Shown: piece after piece, positions 1 to 10,075 of the stretch
Layout: each line of letters begins with the position of its first letter
Position numbering within the stretch: position 1 is the first letter of the stretch
From: Anodontia alba
Taxonomy: Eukaryota > Mollusca > Bivalvia > Lucinida > Lucinidae
Assembly (NCBI GenBank): GCA_964016985.1
Contig: OZ024824.1
Coordinates: 44,561,168 to 44,625,167, forward strand
Reading direction: 5' to 3'
Length of the DNA stretch: 64,000 nt
Translations under genes and position numbers: made by a program
Notes under the pieces: generated by a model
The model's database searches: none
Told to the model about the DNA's origin: nothing
What the model saw: only the letters and a program-made list of their open reading frames with translations

Positions 1-235
1 TATATTTCCAATCATTTAGGGACATTTGAAAGAAAAAAACATCAAACAAAGGATCTGTGTGAACTATGTATGCATAGGATGAAACCTGTGGCAAAAATAT
101 TTGTGATGGTTGCTTGGAGTTTTATTTTCATTCCTTCAGCTAACTGTTCCTTAGGGGAGCTGTCATTACCCTCTTGGGCTACTTGTTTTAGACACATTAG
201 GTAGTCAAATGGACTTGTTGATAAAAAGATATGGT

Positions 236-430
236 AAGGAGTTTAGGCGTATCAATATTTAGGATAAACATGGTATAGTTGCACTTATCGAAGCCATTCA
301 TGATTGTGTATTATTATGTGTGGTCAAAATGGTGCAGAAAGAAACCTCTGCTGACGGTCGCTGGTTGTACTCTGTATACATTCAGCATTACCAACAGTTG
401 ATACAGATCTTTCTAAAGTCGATATATTAT
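236..430. repeat. Dispersed repeat, copy 1 of a duplicated segment
   Basis: About 180 bases here recur almost unchanged at 1461-1640, beginning near AATATTTAGGATAAA and running past AGTTGATACAG. A third, much more diverged copy lies at 9745-9890. A short open frame (320-565) crosses it, but the duplicate carries the same bases without extending that frame, so I do not call it a gene. Nothing coding is recognised in 1-235. Confidence 0.7.
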
Positions 431-1310
431 GTTTTTATCTCCCACCAAAGACAGAGCGATCTCATTTTGTTATGTTTGTTATTTTCTTACCTCAGATTTT
501 ATGAAAGTTTTCAGACTGTCCAACTTCTCATGAATCATCTGAGAAAATGCATATGCTTCCGATGAAATTCCCGTATTAATTGCCTCTTACTGAACTACTG
601 AAATAAATATTACTTTTTGTGTTTGTGGTTGGGGTGAGGGTGGGGGCGGGGGGCGTGGTAGGGGTTGCTGGTGCGACAACTTCACAGAAGTTTGATCTGT
701 TTTATTTATAAACAGTTGGTACCTCTTGTGAGCGCAACTCCTTTTACAATTTTGTACAGATTATTATGAAACTTTTCAGGCATTTTCTTCATGGTATGAG
801 GATCTGCATGTGGTTTTGATATAATTGTTAGGTCATGTTTTTCACTTTTTTCCACAATGTGAACTTAGTGGGTACCTCGTGAGCACAACTCCTCATACAA
901 TTCTTTTTGAAACTTTTCACATGTTTTCTCCATAGTCTGAAGATGTGCATGTGCTTTTCATATAATCCTTGCCTTAATTTTTGTCACTTTTTTCTACTTT
1001 TTGAACTTTGTCATTTTCTGACCTCAGATGTATAGACAGTGGGTACCTTGTGGTTGCAACTTCTCATACAATTTTAAACCAGTCTTTTTTAAATTTCACA
1101 CGTTTTCTCCCAGGTATAGAGAAGTGCACACGGTTTATATATGATTTTTAAATTTATTTTTGTCACTTTTTCCCCTATCATTTTCTTACTTCAGATTTTA
1201 TGAAAGTGTACAGATTGTGGGTACTTTTTGAGCCCAACTTCTCATGCATCATGTGAGAAAATGCATATGCTTTTGATGAAATTCCTATATTAATTTCTTC
1301 TACCTGAAAT
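431..1310 (+). repeat. Tandem-core repeat element
   Basis: The element starts with a T-rich leader (TTTTTATCTCCCACCAAAG) and continues as about four diverged units of 150-180 bases. Each unit carries a GTACCTTGTGAGCACAACTC-like block, near 719, 871, 1041 and 1220. The start phrase CCACCAAAGACAGAGCGAT recurs at 6287-6305, so it belongs to a dispersed family. The architecture matches the other tandem-core elements in the window. No coding sequence is visible. Confidence 0.55.
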
Positions 1311-1325
1311 AAACATTACTTTTTT

Positions 1326-1395
1326 GTGTGTGGGGGGGTGGGGGAGGTGCAGGTGCGACATCATGGGGGGGGGGGGGGGTGCGGGGGGGGAAGGT
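1326..1395. repeat. G-rich low-complexity tract
   Basis: A GT- and G-rich stretch includes an uninterrupted run of 14 G. It is low-complexity sequence and its length may be unreliable in the assembly. Confidence 0.8.
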
Positions 1396-1404
1396 GCGAC
1401 ATTG

Positions 1405-1462
1405 TGCTCAACCTGACCCATTTGTTTGACTGGGCCGTAAAACATAACACAAACAAACATAC
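1405..1462 (+). repeat. SINE 3' tail fragment
   Basis: GACTGGGCCGTAAAAC followed by ACACAAACAAACA is the 3' end shared by the tRNA-derived SINE family found at 8441, 15358 and 40495. Only about 55 bases of the tail remain. Confidence 0.6.
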
Positions 1463-1640
1463 CAATATTTAGGATAAATATGGTATAGTTGCACTTATCG
1501 AAGCCATTCATGATTGTGTATTTTTATGTGTGGTCAAAATGGTGCAGAAAGAAACATCGGCTGACGGTCGCTGATTGTACTCTGTATACATTCAGCATTA
1601 CCAACAGTTGATACAGGTCTTTCTAAAGTTGATATATAAT
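1461..1640. repeat. Dispersed repeat, copy 2
   Basis: This is the near-identical partner of 236-430. The two direct copies bracket the tandem-core element and the SINE tail. The hAT relic begins immediately downstream. Confidence 0.7.
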
Positions 1641-1673
1641 GTTTTTTTTATTGCATTTTCAGCAGTGATTTAC

Positions 1674-2629
1674 TAGAGGAGTAACGATTCACCGAAAGTA
1701 CGGTTCACCGCGGTACGAAGCTGGCGGTTCGGTTCACGGTCCGTTTTTGGTAATTTCGGTTTGGTTTGGTTCACCCAAAAAAATTTCTTCGAATGACAAA
1801 ATTAAGAACAAAAATAGCAGAGAAACTGCTTAAATGTTGTTTTTATGTTTAATCCTACTTAATTTTGCTTTATTGATACATTAATTATCGATGTAAGCGT
1901 CTTCTTTCGCCTTACGACAACTACCATATTCCGTTCGGCTAAAAAGCACTCGCAACAATGACTGTTCGGCCCATAAAAATATCTCAATTTTCGTGAAAGA
2001 AATATTGTTTTAATGATTAAATCTTCCATAACATGGTTCTATATTAGCTTATTAACAGATTTCGAATGAAATAAAAAAAAAAGTCAGACATCTAAAAAAT
2101 ATTAAGTTAACGGTTATTTTTACGGCGCGGAACGCTCCTGTCATGAATGCATTAAGGCCGAATCCATAACCTTGACCTTCGAAATTTTTGTCACAGCTGA
2201 TCGCGGCGAACTCAAGCGAATGAGCGGAGAAAATGAGCATGTTAAGGGGCCAAAAAGACAGAGAACCGAACTTGGTTGACCCGCCAGCTTCTTTTAAGTC
2301 GCCAGTACTTTTGGATTTGTTCAAATTACGTCCGACAAAGGAGTCCGAGAAACTGACAAAAGTATTTGCAAAATTTGCAAAGGGTCAGTGTCGTACAGTA
2401 GTGGCAATACCTCTAATATGTCGACTTATCTGAAAAGGAAACACCCAGAAATAACCCTTCAAAAACCCGAGTCAAAACCCAAGAATCTAACAGCTGAACA
2501 AGCTTATAGCATGGCCAGGCTGTGTGTGTGTCAGTCTGTCTGTCTGATTAAAAGTATCACGATACGTATCGTGAGGTAAGTATCACGATACGTATCGTAT
2601 CGTGAGGTAGGTGTATCGTTACACCCCTA
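1674..2629. mobile_element. hAT-family DNA transposon relic
   Basis: The ends are imperfect inverted repeats: AGAGGAGTAACGATTCACC at the left, and at the right the complement of AGGGGTGTAACGATACACC. The element is flanked by a perfect 8-bp direct repeat, TGATTTAC, at 1666-1673 and 2630-2637. An 8-bp duplication and this type of end are typical of the hAT superfamily. At 956 bp it is far shorter than an autonomous hAT. It holds only a broken BED-finger segment (2230-2520) and subterminal ATCACGATACGTATCGTG palindromes near the right end. It is read as an internally deleted, inactive copy. Confidence 0.8.
2230..2520 (+). pseudogene. Broken BED zinc-finger segment of a hAT transposase
   Basis: Two overlapping frames together show a BED-finger-like pattern. 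A C-x2-C (CKICKG) is followed by SYSSGNTSNMSTYLKRKHPE, which resembles the linker and helix of BED fingers in hAT transposases and ZBED proteins. The two halves lie in different frames, so there is a frameshift near 2380. The first zinc-binding histidine appears to be tyrosine (TYLKRKH). No catalytic domain follows before the right end of the element at 2629. It is non-functional; the family call rests on the motif and the surrounding hAT ends. Confidence 0.55.
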
Positions 2630-2734
2630 TGATTTACTGAGATTTATCAGTGAATTATAATCTATAATTTACCAAGTGAATTATTTCATTTCAAACATTC
2701 TGACATTATAATTGCTAGGCGACGTTGCTGATGT

Positions 2735-3035
2735 CAGTGCTTGCATTAAGGGAAGTCTTGGAGTCAGAGACTCCACAAAATTGCCCTGGGACTTCCAAAA
2801 TCAGTGCCAGGGACTGCCAACTTTTAAAGATATTTAGTCATTAATAACAAAAATTTAGAATGAATTTATGTGTTATTTAGCTTAAGAATGGCGGTTTTAC
2901 TCCATAAATGAGAGTTTAAGAATATTGAGGTTGAATTTCTGAAAGGGAGTGAAAAAATTTGATCACCTAGACTTCCAGATATTGGACCTAGGAAGTCCTG
3001 GGGCTTCCTTATTTTGACACTTAGTGCAAGCACTG
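2735..3035. mobile_element. Short hAT-like MITE
   Basis: Terminal inverted repeats begin CAGTGCTTGCA at the left and end TGCAAGCACTG at the right. A 6-bp direct repeat TGATGT flanks it (2729-2734 and 3036-3041). The interior has no recognisable coding sequence. The CAGTG ends suggest a hAT-type MITE, although the expected 8-bp duplication is seen only as 6 matching bases. Confidence 0.6.
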
Positions 3036-4539
3036 TGATGTTGGTAACAACAATAACAATAGTTGAAGTTTCGCGGAAAATTTGATAAAATCATGGAAAT
3101 CAGACTGCAATTTTCACGTCCAGTTGGCGTTGTTGATAGAACTGCTACACAAATATAAAGTATGATTTTCTTGATAATCCAGTTCAACTTTCGTGACAGT
3201 TTTGTGTCTGTATTTCAAGCACAGGATTTTTATACGCCCGTTTGAAGAACGGGACGTATTATGTTACGGGGTATGGCGTCCGTCTGTCCGTAAACTGTTA
3301 CGTTTCTGGCTAACTCCTCCTACAGTTCACATCCAATCAAGCTGAAACTTGGTGTATAGTTAGACCATGATGTGGCGCAGCGCATATTGTTTCGAGGTTA
3401 CAGTCCACCAAATGTTTGCAGAGTTCTGCACCTTTGAAAATTTCTGTAAACTTTTCATTTCCAGTTAACTCCTCCTACATTTTACATCCGATCAAGCTGA
3501 AACTTCATATATAGTTAGACCATGATGTGGAGCAGCGCATATTCCTTCGAGGTTACAGTTCACCAAATATTAGCAGAGTTACTCCCCTTTGAAAATTTCA
3601 AGTAACGTTTCGTTTCCGGCTAAATCCTCCTACAGTTTCATCCTATCAAGCTGAAACTTGATTTGTAGTTAGCCCATGATGTGGCGCAGTGCATATTGTT
3701 TCAAGGTTACAGTCCACCAAATATTAGCAGAGTTAAACCCCTTTGAAAATCTCTATTTTTTTGTTTTCGGCTAAATCCTCCTACAGTTTATATCCGATCA
3801 AGCTTGAACTTCATAAATAGTTACACGATGATGTGGAGCAGCACATATTATTTCGAGGTTACAGTGCACCAAATATTTGCAGATTTATGCCCCTTTGATA
3901 GTTTTTGTAAACCTTTCGCAGCATGTTGTTTAGAGGTAATAGTGTGCAAATTTTATTATATAATAGGTATACTTTTCGCGAATAACTAAAGTTTTGGTCA
4001 TATGGGCAAGATAATGATTTTTTTTTTTAACATCTTCTTTTATTAGACTTGCAAGGAAAGGTTTTCATTATGTAATCTTTATAAATACATAATTCTTTTT
4101 GAATTTTTTTTTTTTTTTAATACTCTTCTGATTTGCCTCCCTTGAAGAACAAAAATAAAATCAGTTTTAAACAAGTAAAAGGTTTACAAAAACATTTCTT
4201 GCAGCATTTTTTTTTTTTTTTTTTTGGTTGTTTATTTTTGTTTGTTATTGTTTGGTCCAATATTGAAGTATAGGAAAAACAAATCAGCTCATATGAGCTT
4301 ATAATATAGCCATGCTTCTGTGGTGTGTCCTCCGTCAGATAGCACTTCTCCCTAGAAGCAGCAAACTTCTCCCTATTTTCCCAGGCAGGAGAAGTCACTT
4401 CTCCCTTAATTTCTGGGCCAGCTTGGACCCTAAGGTTACAGTTCACTAAATATCAGCAGAGATATGCCCCAATGAAATTTAAAATTTTTTTTTTTTTTTT
4501 TTTTTTTGTAATTCCACTTACAGTTTATATCCGGAGCAC

Positions 4540-5874
4540 TAGTGGTGGGACATCAGTTTGAAATCATAATCGATCATGGGTTGGCATCGGTTGCTGCTGC
4601 CGATGCGATTTTCCAATTATAATCGGTTCCTGAATAATTCGCTTTGGCGTGCATGTTTCACTGTTAATCCTTGTTCATGGTCATATGTTAACAAGTTCAT
4701 TCACCTGTACTGCACAACAACTGAACTCTATATTTACAAAGCGTTTGTTAGTACTATTTTTCAGCGATTTGGTGGCCTATGTTAAGCATGTTATTAATAG
4801 TTTAAACTGTTTTTGTTTTTTTTCGCAGATTCAAATAATAATAATAAAAAAACTTAACATAGAGAGAATACATATCTATGATGCTTTAAAATGCTGTTTA
4901 AGACATTGTATAAGTTTCAACCCACCTGTATGGTTCAGGAAGAATTAAAATGAAAATGTCCATCTACTAGTCCTGTGTCGGGTACTAGTGTGCAATCGTT
5001 AAAATTTCAGCGTTGCTTTATTGATTTTAAATGAAAAACTGGATGAAAAAAAAACAACAACAAAAAACAGATACACTAGTCTGAAGGGCTGAAGCTGTTT
5101 TACTAGTGCGATGACACTTTTAGTTAATAATAAACTTTGAAGAATTTGTTCCATTCAGAAATTTTCAGCGGCAGAAAATACATCAAAACGGACATTTGTA
5201 CGAGTCATAGAACCAGGTTTTGTTTGTTTGTGTTGAGGTTTTACGGCCCAGTCAACCCAATGGGGTCATGTCGAGCGCGGTCAGTTTACCTAATCACACA
5301 TTTACAGGGCAGGCTTAGTCCTCTTAGCGGTTAACCAGTATTGTGCACATTCTTTCGCCAGAAACCATAGAACCAGGTAGCTTAATTTTAGGGAACATGA
5401 ACTATCAATACATTTGACTTTAACAGTTTACACATTATTTCCGTCCATCTGTTATACAGAATGATTCTGTTTCATCAAATCAACCGTGAACCAGTCTGCA
5501 GGCTTGGTGAATCTGAATGACACGTCATAACTACACACTAGCCAATAGAAGAAACTTGCTCTGCCCTGCCTTCTACTGCGTAGTTTTGTAAATCAAAAGC
5601 GGCGGCTTATTGTCACAAATCTTTATGGTCAATGAACTGTGTAATCAGTGGCAGATGTCCTCATACACTGTGAAAACACTTCCGTGAATACTCAAGTATA
5701 GTCTCTGAGTACATCAATAGGTAACTGTTTGTTTTATCCCAAGTGGTTAATTGAAAACATGCAGCGTCAATCAGTTTGCTGATGATCGATTGTGAGAAAG
5801 TTCAATCGATTATCGGAATCGGGAGCTTCCAGCACGCCGCTAATCAATACCACCTGATCATCAGTACATCCCTA
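4540..5874. mobile_element. hAT-like non-autonomous element nested in the tandem-core element
   Basis: The ends are imperfect inverted repeats (TAGTGGTGGGACATCAG at the left; at the right the complement of TAGGGATGTACTGATGATC). The flanks are 8-bp near-duplications, CGGAGCAC (4532-4539) and CAGAGCAC (5875-5882). Subterminal CGATTATCGGAATCG-type inverted sequence supports the call. No transposase is visible. A minus-strand SINE lies inside. Confidence 0.65.
5219..5365 (-). mobile_element. 5'-truncated tRNA-derived SINE, minus strand
   Basis: The reverse complement gives the 3' half of the GCCGGCCTCGGTGGC SINE family, from the GGCGAAAGAATGTGCAC block to the CAACACAAACAAAC tail. A perfect 13-bp direct repeat, CATAGAACCAGGT, flanks it (5206-5218 and 5366-5378). 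That marks a LINE-type target-primed insertion truncated at its 5' end. Confidence 0.85.
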
Positions 5875-6120
5875 CAGAGCACTGAATTATACAGGAGCCA
5901 ATTTATGTGCTACATCTTATTACTTGCCACGGGCGTATAATGCCCCGCTTGGCGGAGCTCTTGTTGCATATAAGTGAAAACAAGATGGCGACCGATTTTC
6001 AAACTAAACCACACCTCTTGAAATTCATGCACTGACTGGAACTATTTTTTGGTAAGAAATCATAAAAGCTGAATGTGAAAATTCAAAGGTAAAACATGAA
6101 TGAAAATGTAGTAAACAGAT

Positions 6121-6276
6121 TATTTGGTTGTTTTGATCGATTACAGAGAAATAATTCACTCGTGTTCTAAGGTTTGCTTGTAAAAAAACTCATTTGCTTC
6201 ACTCATTCGTTTTTTACAGTCAAGCCTTAGAACACTAGTGAATTATTTCTCCGTAATCAATTAAAACAACCAAATA
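6121..6276. repeat. Palindromic foldback MITE
   Basis: TATTTGGTTGTTTTGATCGA at the left pairs with the right arm ending TAAAACAACCAAATA. The arms continue inward through AGAACAC and its complement. The loop holds TTTTTTACAGTCAAG. No open frame is present. Confidence 0.65.
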
Positions 6277-6312
6277 AACACTATATCCCCACCAAAGACA
6301 GAGCGATATTGT

Positions 6313-7985
6313 TAGCTCACCTGAGCACGAAGTGCTCATGGTGAGCTATTGTGGTCAGTCAATGTCCGTCGTGCGGCGTCAACAATTGCTATAAAAGCCT
6401 ACTCCTCCTACACCCCTGGGCCAATTGACTTGATACTTGGTAGGAAGCATCGGGGTGACTTGTAGATAAAAAATAGCTAAAATCGTTCCGATCGGAAATC
6501 CAAGATGGCCGCCATCTTGAAAATCTATTTTTCGCTTCTTCTCCTGAACCATAAGGCCAATTGACTCCAAACTTGCTAGGAACCATCAGGGTGACTTGTA
6601 GATCAAAAATAGCTAAAATCGTGCTGATCGGAAATCCAAGATGGCCGCCATCTTGAAAATCTTTTTTTCGCTTCTTCTGAACCAAAAGGCCAGTTGACTC
6701 CAAACTTGCTAGGAAGCATCAGGGTGACTTGTAGATCAAAATTAGCTAAAATCGTGCAGATTGGAAATCCAAGATGGCAGCCATGGCAGCCATCTTGAAA
6801 ATCTATTTTTCGCTTTTCCTCCTGAACCGAAAGGCCAATTGACTCCTAACTTGCTATGAAGCATCAGGGTGACTTGTAGATCAAAAGTAGCTAAAATTGT
6901 GCCGATCTGAAATCCAAGATGGCCGCCATGGTGGCCATCTTGAAAATCTATTTTTTGCTTCTTCTCCTGAACCGAAAGGCCAATTGACTCCAAACTTGCT
7001 AGGAAGCATCAGGATGACTTGCAGATCAAAAATAGCTAAAATCGTGCTGATCGGAAATCCAAGATGGCCGCCATCTTGAAAATCTATTTTTCGCTTCTAC
7101 TCCTAAACCAAAAAGCCAATTGACTCCAAACTTGGTAGGAGGCATTGGGGTGACTTATAGATCAAAAATAGCTAAAATTGTGCCTATTGGAAATCCAAGA
7201 TGGCCGCCATGGCAGCCGTCTTGAAAATCTATGTTTTGCTTCTTCTCCTGAACCGAAAGGCCAGTTGCCTACAAACTTGGTAGGAAGCATCAGGGTGACT
7301 TGTAGATCAAAAATAGCTAAAATCATGCCGATCGTTAATCCAAGATGGCCGCCCTGGCGGCTCTCTTGAAAAAATTTATTTTTCGCTTCTTCTCCTAAAC
7401 CCAAAAGTCACTTGAAACTTAGTAGGAAGCATCAGGGTGACTTGTAGATCAAATATAGCTAAAACCGTTCTGATCAGAAATCCCAGATGGCCACCATGGC
7501 CGCCATCTTGAAAATCTATATTTAGCTTCTTCTCCTGCACCGAAAGGCCAATTGACTCCAAACTTCGTAGGAGACATTGGGGTGACTTGTAGATCAAAAA
7601 TAGCTAAAATCGTGCCATTCGGATATCCAAGATGGCCGCCATGGCAGCCATCTTGAAAATCTATTTTTCACCTCTTCTCCTGAACTGAAAGGCCAGTTGA
7701 CTCGAAACTTGGTAGGAAGCATTGGGGTGACTGGTAGAACAAAAATAGCTAAAAGCGTGCCGATCGTAAATCCAAGCTGGCTGCCATTTAGAGTTTGTTC
7801 AAATGATCACGCTCAATTGACTGGCATGCCATATATTATCTTCTTCAAAATAAAGAACTGCTTAAATGATGATCTTTTCATTAGTTGCGATGACAGGATT
7901 GGAAAAATGTTGCATAACATCTGCATATCTGCAGTGGCTATATCACTCAGGTGAGCGACCCGTGGCCCGTGGGCCTCTTGTTTTG
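6313..7985 (+). mobile_element. Tandem-core element (GCTCACCTGAGC type), copy A
   Basis: It begins TAGCTCACCTGAGC with the palindrome AGCACGAAGTGCT, then GTCAGTCAATGTCCGTCG. The core is about ten units of 110-160 bases containing GACTTGTAGATCAAAAATAG, GAAATCCAAGATGGCCGCC and TTCGCTTCTTCTCCTGAACC. A unique 3' segment (7784-7950) leads to a stem (GGCCCGTGGGCC) and CTCTTGTT. Long overlapping open frames cross the core on both strands only because the units lack stops, so they are not genes. Copy B is at 34900-37057; a variant is at about 20060-21690. Confidence 0.8.
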
Positions 7986-8328
7986 TTGTTGTCTGTGTGT
8001 CATCAGGCATCATACCTTTGCAACCATTGATCAGAATTGATGCATACTTTCGGTAAATTATTAAAGCAGGGCTCTTTTTATGTGTACACAGTCACAATAC
8101 ATTTGTACAGTCAAACTCAACGTCTTTATCAGCCACCAGTGTGGAAGGCCCACCCATCCCAATCACCATTGATATGGTTAAGAACGCTATCTGTCAGTTG
8201 AAGGCGGGCAAAGCACCGGGCCCATCATGCATAGCGGTAGAAATGATATGAGCAGCCTGTGACATGGGCGCCTCTATGATCCGTGACCTTGCAGCTGCAA
8301 TCATTCGCGATGGCAAGGTACCTACTGA

Positions 8329-8421
8329 GCCTGCCCAGTAAATGTGTGGTTAGGTAAACTGACTGCGCTTGACATGACCCCACTGGGTTGACTGGGCCGT
8401 AAAACCTCAACACAAACAAAC
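8329..8421 (+). mobile_element. 5'-truncated SINE in the LINE
   Basis: This is the 3' end of the GCCGGCCTCGGTGGC SINE family, ending CAACACAAACAAAC. It is flanked by 14-bp copies differing at one base: AAGGTACCTACTGA (8315-8328) and AAGGTACCTTCTGA (8422-8435). Confidence 0.85.
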
Positions 8422-8440
8422 AAGGTACCTTCTGACGGGG

Positions 8441-8743
8441 CCGGCCTCGGTGGCTCAGTTGGATGTGTCGTCGGACTGGAGTCCAGGAGGTCGCAGGTTC
8501 AACCCCCGCCGAGGTCTGCAACATTCTTTCGTGGAGATTGATCATGAAATATTTTCTACGGTCATTCTCTCCCTTCCACTGATTCAAGAAGGGCAGTTGT
8601 CAGTTTCTGGCGAAAGAATGTGCACAATACTGGTGAACCACTTAGAGGACTAAGTCTGCCCAGTAAATGTGTGGTTAGGTAAATTGACAGCTTGACATGA
8701 CCCCATTGGGTTGACTGGGCCGTAAAACTTCAACACAAACAAA
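8441..8743 (+). mobile_element. Full-length tRNA-derived SINE
   Basis: The 5' tRNA-like head has a pol III A-box-like GGTGGCTCAGTTGGATG and a B-box-like GGTTCAACCCC. The body has GAGATTGATCATGAAATATT and GATTCAAGAAGGGCAG. The tail is CAACACAAACAAA. A perfect 14-bp duplication, ACCTTCTGACGGGG, flanks it (8427-8440 and 8744-8757). It overlaps the duplication of the preceding SINE, so it inserted at nearly the same position. The short open frame through it is not a gene. Confidence 0.9.
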
Positions 8744-9744
8744 ACCTTCTGACGGGGAGCAGAGTTTCATTGTCTGTCTCTACAAGGGTAAGGGGGATGC
8801 ATTGGAAAGGGGCAACTACCACGGTCTCAAGATGACAGCAGGGCATGGAAGTCCTGGAGAGGATTGTAGACAGCCTCATCAGACAGTTGGTGTCAATCGA
8901 GGATTCCCAGTTTGTCTTTGTCCCAGGAAGAGGCACAACAGATGCAATCTTTGTTGTCAGGCAGCTGCAAGAGAAGTATCTAGCTGCCAACAAGAGACTC
9001 TACATGGCTCTCATCTGATGGGCGCTGAGAAAATTTGGTGCGGAGGAGTGGATTGTGAGACTGGTGCAGGGGATGTATGCAAATGAGCAGAGCTGTATCT
9101 GTGTTGGTGAGGGGTACAGTGGAGAGTTTGAAGTGAAGGTCGGTGTTCACCAAGGCTCAGTACTCATTCATCATTGTGCTTGAAGCCTTGTCAGAAGAGT
9201 TTTGCTCTGGGGTCCCAGGAAGGACCGCTATGAGAATGACCTTATCATGCTGAATCCCGCGAGAAAAGTGTCAGGAGGCTTTTGACTTGGAAAGAAGCAA
9301 TGGAGAAGAAAGGACTGAGAGTAAATGCAGGAAAGACAAAGATCATGATCTGTGGTATGGGCCTGGACCTCCTACAGAGTTCAGACGAGTTTCCATGCGC
9401 CGTGTCGCACTGGAGTGGACAGCAACAGCATCTTCTGCAATGGCTGCAAGCACTGGGTGCACAAGAAATGCAGTAGGCTCAAGTGCTTGACAAAGGACCT
9501 TGATTACAGATGTACATGGTCCAGGGAACTGCACACCTCTTTGACGGCAGACCACAGAGCAAAGTCCGTTGGACCCGACAAGCTGGAGGTGGTAGCTTCC
9601 TTTTGCTACCTAGGAGACATGCTTACAGCAGCAGGTGGCTGTGAACTTCCAACCACAAAAAAATCTGATATATACGATGATGAGACAAAACCACAACTGC
9701 CTTCCAAAACTGCTTGTGCAGTTTTATATAAAAATACAGGTGTG

Positions 9745-9890
9745 GCAATGGTGAATATTTATAAACTGCACGTATCGAAGCCATATATGATAACATGCCA
9801 TATGTGGTCAAACTTGTGCAGATAGTAATCCCATCTGACGGTCGCAGGCTGTACCTTTTGTACATCCAGCATCACCAAGGATGGCTACAA
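9745..9890. repeat. Diverged copy of the 236-430 dispersed repeat
   Basis: Shared phrases are TATCGAAGCCAT, TGTGGTCAAA, TGACGGTCGC and ACATCCAGCATCACCAA, in the same order as at 280-400 and 1490-1610. After it, 9932-10030 carries CAGTCAAACCTCAATGG and TTCGAA phrases like one end of the pogo-like elements, but no partner end was found. Confidence 0.5.
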
Positions 9891-10039
9891 ATAATATAGA
9901 GCCATAAGGTGAGAAAATGTACCTTCTGATGTACAGTCAAACCTCAATGGTACGAAGTGCAAGGGACTGCAGGAATTCCTTCGAATTATTGATAGTTCGA
10001 AATTCAGAAATCGGTAGTTTTTGGATATGTTTGAATTTT

Positions 10040-10075
10040 TAAACCCCCTCTCCCCCCCCCCCCCCCCTCGCCCCC
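10040..10075. repeat. C-rich low-complexity tract
   Basis: A run of about 14 C in a C-rich stretch, just before the tandem-core head at 10060. Its length is probably not reliable. Confidence 0.8.

Larger units (their letters stand above)
3227..5967 (+). mobile_element. Tandem-core element (GTATNATACGCCCG type), interrupted
   Basis: It starts with a T-rich leader and a stem-loop (ACGCCCGTTTGAAGAACGGG), then GTCCGTCTGTCCG. Four or more ~150-base units follow, each with CTCCTCCTACA, CAAGCTGAAACTT and a CACCAAATATT block (about 3310-3960). The 3' end is a stem-loop around 5925-5955 (CGGGCGTATAATGCCCCGCTT) followed by CTCTTGTT. A hAT-like element occupies 4540-5874. There is no coding sequence. 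The layout resembles the 'pearl' repeats described from bivalves and Helentron-associated elements. That relation is inferred. Confidence 0.6.
8146..9655 (+). pseudogene. Dead LINE (non-LTR retrotransposon) reverse transcriptase fragment
   Basis: Pieces of one reverse transcriptase read in order on the plus strand. The GKAPGP motif is near 8210. A YKGKGDALERGNY block is near 8785. FVPGRGTTDAIFVVRQLQEK is near 8925-8985, and SGEFEVKVGVHQGSVL near 9120. The thumb and TWKEAMEKKGLRVNAGKTK follow near 9280. A PHD-like cysteine finger (CNGCKHWVHKKC, about 9440-9470) and FCYLGDM (about 9600) close it. The segment with the first catalytic aspartate (expected after LYMAL near 9010) is deleted and the YADD box near 9230 is destroyed. 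Two SINEs split it at 8329-8743. Clade not assigned. Confidence 0.75.

Noticed and set aside
4117..4446. 109-codon minus-strand frame with a poly-Lys run
   Set aside because: It reads through a T tract within the tandem-core element and has no recognisable domain.
6379..7597. Overlapping minus-strand open frames of 60-104 codons with SIGLSVQEKK and KIDFQDG repeats
   Set aside because: They are translations of the tandem units of the GCTCACC element. The same phrases recur at 20140-21370 and 34978-36402, in several frames and on both strands.
8441..8653. Possible tRNA genes at SINE heads (also 15358, 18607, 40495, 53521, 62995)
   Set aside because: A- and B-box-like sequences are present, but they continue into SINE bodies with shared tails and target duplications and do not form a complete tRNA cloverleaf.
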